Below, in pieces: positions 57,935 to 64,000 of a stretch of DNA of 64,000 bases (within the stretch, counting starts at the first letter, position 1; every line of letters begins with the position of its first letter). Source of the DNA: Brevibacterium sp. XM4083. GTDB taxonomy: Bacteria; Actinomycetota; Actinomycetes; Actinomycetales; Brevibacteriaceae. The DNA lies in the NCBI RefSeq assembly GCF_006489205.2, contig NZ_VFYR02000001.1:836554-900553 (forward strand). Direction: 5' to 3'. The notes beneath the pieces were generated by a model. It was given only the letters and a program-made list of their open reading frames with translations, searched no databases and was not told the DNA's origin. Position numbers and translations under genes: made by a program.

Positions 57935-58732
57935 ATGATCATTCTCGGAATCGACACCTCTCAGGCCGCCTCGGTGGCACTCGTCGACACCGATTCAGGG
58001 GAGGTGCTCGCGGCGGAACAGGCCGATGACCAGCGCCGACACGTCGAGTTCATCGGACCGGCACTCGAGCGAGTGCTCGCCCACCCCGCGGCCCCCGACC
58101 TCGTCGTCACCGGCACCGGCCCGGGACCGTTCACCGGTCTGCGGGTCGGCATCGCCGCGGGCATCGCGGTCGGTCTCGCGCGCGGCATCCCCGTCCACGG
58201 TCTCCATTCGCAGGCAGCGATCGCCGAGGAGTTCCGCCGGCTGACCACACGCCCCGATGCCGACGGCACCGGCACGGACGACACAGATGCGGTCGGCACG
58301 GTCGCGGACGGCAGCACCGGCGCCGGTGCCGAGGACGTCGCCGCGTCGGACATTGCCGGCGGTGAGCCGGGACTCGTCCTCATCGCCGGGGACGCGCGCC
58401 GCAAGGAGGTCTACGCGAGCGTGTATTCGCCCGCCGCGGATCTCGTCGCCGGCCCCCTCGTCGCGAAGCCCGCCGACCTCGCCGCGGAGCTGGCCGCCCA
58501 CGGCGTCGATGACGGCGCGATCAGCGAGCGTCTCGGGCGCGGCTTCGCCCTCTACTCCGAGCTCCTCGGCTCCTCGACTCGACCCGACATCGTCGACCCG
58601 AGGGCCGAGTACCTCGCCTTCGCCGTCGCCCGTGACCTCGCGGCTGGGCGCGAGCTCGGCGAACCGGTGCCCGAGTACCTCCGCGAACCCGATGCCGCGG
58701 CGACGCCTGTGCGTCAGAGCACGCTCAAGTAG
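57935..58732 (+). CDS. tsaB: t6A synthesis protein TsaB
   Basis: The 265-residue ASKHA-fold partner of TsaD has the N-terminal ILGIDTSQAASVAL, the VTGTGPGPFTGLRVG motif (~55-70) and LVLIAGDARRKEVYASVY (~145). Between residues ~108 and 140 lies an acidic, Gly/Thr/Asp-rich insertion not usual for TsaB. It is part of the alr-tsaE-tsaB-rimI series; GGAGGAG lies 7 nt before the ATG. Confidence 0.92.
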   Translation: MIILGIDTSQAASVALVDTDSGEVLAAEQADDQRRHVEFIGPALERVLAHPAAPDLVVTGTGPGPFTGLRVGIAAGIAVGLARGIPVHGLHSQAAIAEEFRRLTTRPDADGTGTDDTDAVGTVADGSTGAGAEDVAASDIAGGEPGLVLIAGDARRKEVYASVYSPAADLVAGPLVAKPADLAAELAAHGVDDGAISERLGRGFALYSELLGSSTRPDIVDPRAEYLAFAVARDLAAGRELGEPVPEYLREPDAAATPVRQSTLK

Positions 58733-58740
58733 CCGCGCCC

Positions 58741-59235
58741 GTGCAGATCGTCGACCTCCCCTGGTGGGACCTCGCCGAGGTGGCCGAGGCCGATGCGCGC
58801 ATCTTCGGCCCCACCGCCTGGACCGTCCTGTACTACTGGGCGGTCCGGGCCCAACCGGGCACGGCGATGTTCGCTGCACGTCTCCCGCAGGTCGCGGTCG
58901 AGGACGACGAGGAGGAGACCGGCGGGCCCACCGGTCATGAGGCTCCCGGAGCGCTTGCCGGCTGGGTGGTCATGTCGGCGATCGGTGCGGAAGCCGATGT
59001 CATGACGATCGCGACCACCGAGGCGGCCCGCGGACGCGGGATCGGCCGCAGTCTCCTCGCCGCCGGGATGGACTGGGCGGCGGGCCAGGGTGCCGAGGTC
59101 ATCCACCTCGAGGTCGCCGACGGCAACGACGCTGCGCTCGGTCTCTATCGGTCGCTCGGCTTCGAGGAATGGGGCAGGCGCCCCGACTATTACCCGGGCG
59201 CCGACGCGATCCTCATGCGCCGCAGCCTGCGCTAG
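58741..59235 (+). CDS. rimI: Ribosomal-protein-alanine N-acetyltransferase
   Basis: The 164-residue GNAT-fold enzyme has the AcCoA-binding motif RGRGIGRSLLAAGMDWA (~95-112) and the LEVADGNDAALGLYRSLGFEEWGRRPDYY motif (~120-148), as in RimI proteins that acetylate ribosomal S18. A GTG start 8 nt after the tsaB stop is used. An acidic, Glu-rich insertion lies near residue 55. Its usual neighbour tsaD is 2.4 kb downstream, separated by three other genes. Confidence 0.88.
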   Translation: MQIVDLPWWDLAEVAEADARIFGPTAWTVLYYWAVRAQPGTAMFAARLPQVAVEDDEEETGGPTGHEAPGALAGWVVMSAIGAEADVMTIATTEAARGRGIGRSLLAAGMDWAAGQGAEVIHLEVADGNDAALGLYRSLGFEEWGRRPDYYPGADAILMRRSLR

Positions 59236-59268
59236 CGAGATCGCCTCGAGCGACAGAACCCGAGGGAC

Positions 59269-59913
59269 TCACGCGACGGGCGCGGGCCGGTCGGTGAGTT
59301 CGGAGAGCAGCGCCCCGTTGAGGTCGAAGGCCCGCAGCGTCTCGGCGATGACGGCCTCCTCGTCGCCGCCGGTCGCCGCGACCGCGTCGAGACGACCGCG
59401 ATAGGCGTCCTTGTACGGCTTCCCCTTGCCGAGTGCGGTGAAGTCCCACATCGTCAGCGCCGCCTCGGGGAGGCCGTAATGCCTGCCCATGAGGGTGCCG
59501 ATCGCCTGCCCGCCGGAGAGATCGCCGAGGTAGCGGGTGTAATGGTGCGCGATCATCTGCTCGGGGGTGTTGAGGGCGGCCAGATGATCGGCATAGGCCT
59601 GCGCACTCGTCGTCACCGCGATCCCGGAGACGTCGATGCCGTCGACGTGGCCGAGAGCGGCGAGGTCGGCGCTGATCCGCGCGGACCGCTCGAGCCTGGG
59701 GTCGTGGAACGGGGCGAACACGGGAGAGGCGGCGAAGTCACGGGCCCGAGCCTCGAGGGCTGCGTAGATGACCTCGTACTGCGTGAGCAGCGTCGCGTAT
59801 GCGACCGCATCGAGCCGGCCCTCCATGAGCTCGACCATGAAGTCCGTGTGCTCGACCTCGTCGTGGATCGTCGCCGTGCTGCCCTTGAGGCGAGCGGAGA
59901 ACGGGTCGGTCAT
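59269..59913 (-). CDS. Heme oxygenase
   Basis: The 214-residue all-helical enzyme cleaves haem to biliverdin, CO and iron. The proximal His is His17 in LKGSTATIHDEVEHTDFM, and the distal-helix motif YLGDLSGGQ lies near residue 130, as in HmuO and mammalian HO-1. An iron-acquisition role is likely in a Gram-positive actinobacterium, but no haem-uptake gene is adjacent. It is convergent with rimI and divergent from the aldo/keto reductase, so it has its own promoter. Confidence 0.9.
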   Translation of the reverse strand: MTDPFSARLKGSTATIHDEVEHTDFMVELMEGRLDAVAYATLLTQYEVIYAALEARARDFAASPVFAPFHDPRLERSARISADLAALGHVDGIDVSGIAVTTSAQAYADHLAALNTPEQMIAHHYTRYLGDLSGGQAIGTLMGRHYGLPEAALTMWDFTALGKGKPYKDAYRGRLDAVAATGGDEEAVIAETLRAFDLNGALLSELTDRPAPVA

Positions 59914-60043
59914 GGCTGCTCCTCTGATGTCGCCGGGTGGACAGAGTCTATCGCGGCAGGCTCCGTGACCGCTGGGTTCGCACCGCCTCCATCCTCAACC
60001 CGACCTGAGGACGGAGAACCGCCTCGGCGAGTAAGGTGGAGGC

Positions 60044-60991
60044 ATGACACGAGTGCAACTGGCAGACACGAATCTCATGGTTCATCCCCTGCAGCTGGGC
60101 GGCAATCCGTTCGGGTGGGGCGCTGATCGGGACGAGAGCTTCGCCGTCCTCGATGCCTACGCCGAGGCGGGAGGCAATTTCATCGATACCGCCGATGCCT
60201 ACTCGGTCTGGGTCGAGGGCAACTCGGGTGGGGAGTCGGAGACGATCATCGGCGAATGGATGGCCGCCCGCGGCAACCGCGACGAGATGGTCATCGCGAC
60301 GAAGGTCGGCATGCTCCCGAAGCAGAAGGGGCTCGACCCGGTCAACATCCGTGAGGCTCTCGATGCCTCACTGCGTCGGCTCGGCACGGACCGCGTCGAC
60401 CTCTACTACGCGCACATCGATGATGAGAAGGTCGATCAGGTCGCCGTCGCGGAGACGTTCGACGCGCTCGTCCGCTCGGGCAAGGTCAGCTACCTCGGTG
60501 CCTCGAACTTCTCCCTCGACCGGCTGAAGTCGGCGATGAAGATCAGCGAGAAGTACTCGCTCGCGCACTACCGGGTCGTCCAGGACAAGTTCAACCTCGT
60601 CTCCCGGGCCGCCGTCGATGCCGACAAGCAGGAGTATCTCCGCAGCCGCGGCATCGCCGAACTGCCCTACCACTCGCTGGCCTCGGGCTTCCTCACCGGC
60701 AAGCACACCGGCGGTGATGCCACCGGAAGTGTGCGCGGTGAGCGGGTCGGAGACCTCCTCGATGACCAGAACGCCCTCCGGGCCCTCGAAGTCCTCCACG
60801 ACGTCGCCGCCTCCCACGATGCGTCGATGACCGCGACGGCGATCGCCTGGCAGCTCAGCCATGATTTCATCCCCTCGACGATCGCCTCGGCGCGGGTGCC
60901 CGAGCAGCTCACCGAGCTCCTCGCCGGGACCGAGCTCACCCTCACCGATGCCGAGATCGGGCAGCTCAACGACGCGTGGGCCGAGGCATGA
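60044..60991 (+). CDS. Aldo/keto reductase
   Basis: The 315-residue NADPH-dependent oxidoreductase has the AKR catalytic set: Asp and Tyr in FIDTADAYSVW (~45-56), Lys in VIATKVGM (~86) and His in DLYYAHIDD (~122). The cofactor-binding C-terminal segment IPSTIASARVPEQLTELL (~275) is present. The substrate is unknown. TAAGGT (60032-60037) ends 6 nt before the ATG, although the GGAGG between could also serve as a ribosome site. It overlaps the next gene (ATGA). Confidence 0.88.
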   Translation: MTRVQLADTNLMVHPLQLGGNPFGWGADRDESFAVLDAYAEAGGNFIDTADAYSVWVEGNSGGESETIIGEWMAARGNRDEMVIATKVGMLPKQKGLDPVNIREALDASLRRLGTDRVDLYYAHIDDEKVDQVAVAETFDALVRSGKVSYLGASNFSLDRLKSAMKISEKYSLAHYRVVQDKFNLVSRAAVDADKQEYLRSRGIAELPYHSLASGFLTGKHTGGDATGSVRGERVGDLLDDQNALRALEVLHDVAASHDASMTATAIAWQLSHDFIPSTIASARVPEQLTELLAGTELTLTDAEIGQLNDAWAEA

Positions 60992-61656
60992 TCGCGCCGG
61001 CTCCGCGCCTTGTGACCTGGGAGAACGGCACCGACCTCGTCATCGAGCTGCCGCTGACGGTGACGCCGGCGGCGGCGTGGGCACGCCTGACCGACGGGGA
61101 GCGCGCCGGTGACTGGTTCGCCCCCTTCACCGTCGACGGCGACTCCGTGTCCTTCGATCTCGGCGTCTCCGAACTCGGGCAGACCGAACTCGTCGGGGAG
61201 ATCCTCAGCTGCGAGGACGAGGAGCACGTCCTCGTCGAGTTCGTCGAATTCGGCGTCCTCGGCATCCAGCTGCTGCCCGTCGCGGTCGATGCCGCTGCCG
61301 CATCCGCTGACCCGTCGCTGGGTCCGGAGGCGGCGACCGTGGCTGCCGCGGATGAGACCGACAGCACCGTCCTCGTGTTCACCCAGTCGGCCACCGACGC
61401 CGAGGCGGCCCGCCACAAGGCCGCCGACTTCGGTCCGATGTGGGACACGCACCTGCGGATGTTCGCCCGCAGCCTCGGCGTCGACGCTCCCGAAGCCGAC
61501 GACGACGATCTGCTGCGCACCTACGCCGACCTCGAACTCGAGGTCGATGACGCCGTCGAGGACGACCTCGGCGATCCGGATCTCGACGATCTTGGGACCG
61601 CTGAACCGGAGGACGCCCGCGTCGGCGAGCCGCACAGCGGTACGGAGAGCCGATGA
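60988..61656 (+). CDS. SRPBCC-like protein, unknown function
   Basis: The 222-residue product looks like an AHSA1/SRPBCC hot-dog-helix fold: [34 protein letters not shown] is the start of that domain. The C-terminal part holds a [12 protein letters not shown] helix and ends in an acidic tail rich in Asp and Glu. ATGA overlaps on both sides couple it to the reductase upstream and to tsaD downstream. No specific function can be inferred from the sequence alone. Confidence 0.68.
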   Translation: MIAPAPRLVTWENGTDLVIELPLTVTPAAAWARLTDGERAGDWFAPFTVDGDSVSFDLGVSELGQTELVGEILSCEDEEHVLVEFVEFGVLGIQLLPVAVDAAAASADPSLGPEAATVAAADETDSTVLVFTQSATDAEAARHKAADFGPMWDTHLRMFARSLGVDAPEADDDDLLRTYADLELEVDDAVEDDLGDPDLDDLGTAEPEDARVGEPHSGTESR

Positions 61657-62732
61657 GCGACCCCCTCGTCCTCGGCATCGAATCCTCGTGCGACGAGACC
61701 GGGGTGGGCATCGTGCGCGGGCGCTCGCTGCTGACGAACACGGTGTCGTCGTCGATGGACGACCACGTCCGGTTCGGCGGTGTCGTCCCTGAGGTCGCCT
61801 CCCGCGCACACGTCCAGGCGATCGGCCCCGCGATCGTCGCCGCCTGCGATGAGGCCGGGGTCGCCCTCGGCGATCTCGACGCGATCGCGGTGACCGCAGG
61901 ACCCGGACTGTCCGGGGCGCTCATGGTCGGTGTGGGCGCCGCCAAGGGGCTGGCCACGGCGCTGGGGCTGCCGCTCTACGGCGTCAACCATCTCGCCGCC
62001 CACGTCGCCGTCGACCTCGTCGCCGACGACATCGACGGTCTGCAGACGCCGACGATCGCCCTGCTCGTCTCGGGTGGGCACACGGAGATCCTCCGCATCG
62101 GCGACATCGTCGACGACATCGAGCTCCTCGGCGCGACGATCGACGATGCCGCGGGTGAGGCGTTCGACAAGACCGCACGACTGCTCGGGCTCAGCTACCC
62201 CGGCGGCCCGAACATCTCGAAGGCCGCGCTCGGTCTCCTCGACGGCACGGGTGTCCCCGGTGACCGCACAGCGGTGCGGTTCCCGCGCGGGCTCGCGAAG
62301 AAGGACGATCTGCGCGACCCCGAGCGTCGGTTCAACTTCTCCTTCTCCGGGCTCAAGACTGCTGCCCTGCGTGAGGTGACGAAGGCTGAGGCACTCGGCA
62401 GCGACCTGAGGGTGGCCGACATCGCCGCCGGGTTCGAAGACGCCGTCGTCGACGTCCTCGTGACGAAGACCCTACTCGCCGCCTCTGACACGGGCATCGA
62501 CCACGTCGTCCTCGGGGGAGGGGTGGCGGCGAACGCGCACCTGCGCGAGGTGCTGGCCGCCCGCTGCGCCGAGGCGGGTGTGACCCTGCGGGTGCCGCCG
62601 CTCAGCCTCTGCACCGACAACGGGGCGATGGTCGCCGCCCTCGGTGCGGAACTCGTCTCCCGCGGTGCCGCCCCGAGCGATCTCGGCCTCGCCGCGGTCT
62701 CGTCGCTGGATGTCGATGATGTCCTCGTCTGA
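61653..62732 (+). CDS. tsaD: t6A synthesis protein TsaD
   Basis: The 359-residue ASKHA enzyme transfers threonylcarbamoyl to A37 of ANN-decoding tRNAs. It has [16 protein letters not shown] at the N-terminus, the metal motif HLAAH (~113), [10 protein letters not shown] (~134), the [18 protein letters not shown] segment (~168), [11 protein letters not shown] (~225) and [14 protein letters not shown]. It works with tsaE and tsaB, which are 3.7 kb upstream, beyond the haem-oxygenase block. The start overlaps the upstream gene by ATGA. Confidence 0.96.
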   Translation: MSDPLVLGIESSCDETGVGIVRGRSLLTNTVSSSMDDHVRFGGVVPEVASRAHVQAIGPAIVAACDEAGVALGDLDAIAVTAGPGLSGALMVGVGAAKGLATALGLPLYGVNHLAAHVAVDLVADDIDGLQTPTIALLVSGGHTEILRIGDIVDDIELLGATIDDAAGEAFDKTARLLGLSYPGGPNISKAALGLLDGTGVPGDRTAVRFPRGLAKKDDLRDPERRFNFSFSGLKTAALREVTKAEALGSDLRVADIAAGFEDAVVDVLVTKTLLAASDTGIDHVVLGGGVAANAHLREVLAARCAEAGVTLRVPPLSLCTDNGAMVAALGAELVSRGAAPSDLGLAAVSSLDVDDVLV

Positions 62733-63249
62733 CGAGGCCCCGGAGGCCGCCCGGTCCGAGAGCCTGCCCGACTCCCTGCCGCCTCGGCGCTCGGGTGACG
62801 GGTGGACCGTCGGCTCCGACGGACAGAAGCACTGGGGTCTCAACGGCGCGGCCGGACTCATGCTCATCGACCCCGACCGCGGAGTGCTCATGCAGCACCG
62901 GGCGCTGTGGTCGGTGGCCGGCGGCACGTGGGGATTCCCCGGCGGGGCCCGCGATATGGGGGAATCGGCGATCGATGCCGCGATCCGCGAATCCCACGAG
63001 GAGGCGGGCGTTCCCGACCCCGACGGCAACGACTTCACGATCGTCGACTGCCATGTCCTCAACCTCGGCACATGGTCGTACACGACGGTCATCGCGAAGA
63101 CCCTGCGACACCTCGAGCCGGTGATCAACGACCCCGAGAGCATCGAACTGCGCTGGGTGCCGCTCGACGAACTCCGCGACCTCGACCTCCACCCGGGAGT
63201 GGAGGCGAGCCTGCCGGAACTCGAAGAGCTCCTCGCCCCGCACCTCTAG
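62719..63249 (+). CDS. NUDIX hydrolase
   Basis: The 176-residue protein carries a complete Nudix box (G-x5-E-x7-REXXEEXGU) from GARDMGE through RESHEEAGV at about residues 74-96. The fold opens with [24 protein letters not shown] and ends with [12 protein letters not shown]. It should hydrolyse a nucleoside diphosphate derivative; the substrate is unknown. Three in-frame ATGs (62710, 62716, 62719) precede it, inside the tsaD end, with no clear ribosome site; the last is used. Confidence 0.85.
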   Translation: MSSSDEAPEAARSESLPDSLPPRRSGDGWTVGSDGQKHWGLNGAAGLMLIDPDRGVLMQHRALWSVAGGTWGFPGGARDMGESAIDAAIRESHEEAGVPDPDGNDFTIVDCHVLNLGTWSYTTVIAKTLRHLEPVINDPESIELRWVPLDELRDLDLHPGVEASLPELEELLAPHL

Positions 63250-63262
63250 GCAGCCGCGCGCC

Positions 63263-64000
63263 TCACTCGTACGACGTGCGCAGATCCCGGATGAGCGAGC
63301 GGGTCACCTCGGTGAGCGATCCGGTCGTGTGGAACACGTCCTGCAGGCGCTGGTAAGGCACCCCGCGCTCCATGAGATCGCTGATCGAGGCGAGCTCGCG
63401 GGCGCACCCGAGCCTCTCGGCCACCGGAGCCAGTCGGACGAGCTCGTCGGCGATGCACTCGGTGACGAGCCGCTCATCGGCTTGCGCGTTCTCGATGATG
63501 ATCGCGTCCATCCCGTACCGCGCAGCCCGCCACTTGTTCTCGTCGTGGAACCAGTCGGGCATCGTCGGCAGGGTCTCACCGGCGTCGAGGCGGGCGGAGA
63601 AGTCGTCGATGAGGCACTGGATGAACGCGGTGACCGCGGTGATCTCCTCGAGCGTCGGCAGTCCGTCGCACACCCGCACCTCGACGGTGCCCCAGTTCGG
63701 TGCGGGCCGGATGTCCCAGCGGATCTCGTTGAGATGGTCGATGATGCCGGTCGTGAGCATGTCGTCGACGTACTTCTCATACGCCGCCCACGAATCGAAC
63801 TGGAACGGCAGTCCGGCCGTCGGCAGCTGCTGGAACATCATCGCCCGATTCGACGCGTACCCGGTGTCCGTCCCGCCCCAGAACGGGGAGGAGGCACTGA
63901 GCGCCTGCAGGTGGGGGACGTAGGCGAGGAGCGCGTTGATGATCGGCAGGACCTTGTCGCGCGAATCGACGCCGACGTGGACGTGGACGCCGAAGATCAG
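63263..64000 (-). CDS. GCS2-family glutamate-cysteine-ligase-like enzyme (5' end missing)
   Basis: The C-terminal 245 residues of a carboxylate-amine ligase are visible; the start lies beyond the window edge. FGVHVHVGVDSRDKVL, ALSASSPFWGGTDTGYASNRA, the WDIRPAPNWGTVEVRVCD motif and ENKWRAARYG match the GCS2 (YbdK/EgtA-like) family, which makes gamma-glutamyl amino-acid bonds; related actinobacterial enzymes act in ergothioneine or glutathione-like thiol synthesis. It is convergent with the NUDIX gene, 13 nt apart. Confidence 0.85.
   Translation of the reverse strand: MIFGVHVHVGVDSRDKVLPIINALLAYVPHLQALSASSPFWGGTDTGYASNRAMMFQQLPTAGLPFQFDSWAAYEKYVDDMLTTGIIDHLNEIRWDIRPAPNWGTVEVRVCDGLPTLEEITAVTAFIQCLIDDFSARLDAGETLPTMPDWFHDENKWRAARYGMDAIIIENAQADERLVTECIADELVRLAPVAERLGCARELASISDLMERGVPYQRLQDVFHTTGSLTEVTRSLIRDLRTSYE

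Noticed and set aside
1..64000. tRNA, rRNA and IS elements
   Set aside because: All gaps were read on both strands; none shows a tRNA cloverleaf with T-loop signature, rRNA sequence or a transposase frame.

Overview
The window is about 70% G+C, densely coded and almost free of AT-rich promoters. It looks like a chromosomal segment of a high-GC Gram-positive actinobacterium. Supporting signs are a GuaB3-type IMP-dehydrogenase relative next to guaA, an LP[RX]TG wall-anchored nucleotidase, a DUF3817 protein, BioYMN biotin uptake with a BioQ-like operator, and many genes whose -10 hexamer sits 6-7 nt before the start codon (leaderless mRNAs). Brevibacterium or a close relative is my best guess from overall gene content, but it is not proven here.

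Layout. 1-3.6 kb: the tail of a sugar-type ABC permease, a terminator, a TPP riboswitch, then thiM-thiE-thiD and tenA (thiamine salvage). 3.6-4.7 kb: a lower-GC patch with one unrecognised gene and a small membrane protein. 4.9-10.2 kb (minus strand): nadA-nadB-nadC plus a cysteine desulfurase, which is de novo NAD synthesis with a likely Fe-S supplier for NadA. 10.4-12.3 kb: panB-panC. 12.8-16.8 kb: an MscS-related membrane protein, a 172-bp tandem duplication, and a divergent LysE exporter / LysR regulator pair. 17-21.2 kb: guaB3, a SURF1 protein, a DUF3817 protein and guaA. 21.3-23.7 kb: bioY-bioM-bioN. 23.7-28.7 kb: an isochorismatase-like hydrolase, a mannosyltransferase-like GT4, a LemA-like protein, truA and a DUF1269 protein. 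29-37 kb: a wall-anchored 5'-nucleotidase, then two overlapping genes for very large, mutually related membrane proteins with a degenerate alkaline-phosphatase-like ectodomain.

37.2-63.2 kb follows the actinobacterial backbone rplM-rpsI-glmM-(coaA)-glmS-acpS-nnrD-alr-tsaE-tsaB-rimI-tsaD, which covers ribosome, cell-wall precursor and t6A-tRNA genes. Two accessory blocks interrupt it. At 39.9-49 kb lies a phosphonate island (phnC/D/E transporter, FAD oxidoreductase, GntR regulator, phosphonatase-like HAD hydrolase), followed by a solitary AbiEi-antitoxin/nuclease-like gene between two direct copies of a 108-bp palindromic element, and an ABC exporter. At 59.3-61.7 kb lie a heme oxygenase, an aldo/keto reductase and an SRPBCC protein. 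The window ends in a NUDIX hydrolase and a partial GCS2-type glutamate-cysteine ligase.

The most unusual structure is at the DNA level. The decamer GCCGAGGCGG occurs more than 40 times on the two strands, in genes and between them. Short tandem repeats (periods 15, 16, 17, 23, 30, 54 and 172 bp) cluster at gene ends, and long perfect palindromes sit in several gaps. The nuclease gene between two identical-length palindromic elements is the best candidate for an undescribed mobile or REP-like system. I saw no tRNA, rRNA, CRISPR array or classical IS element.
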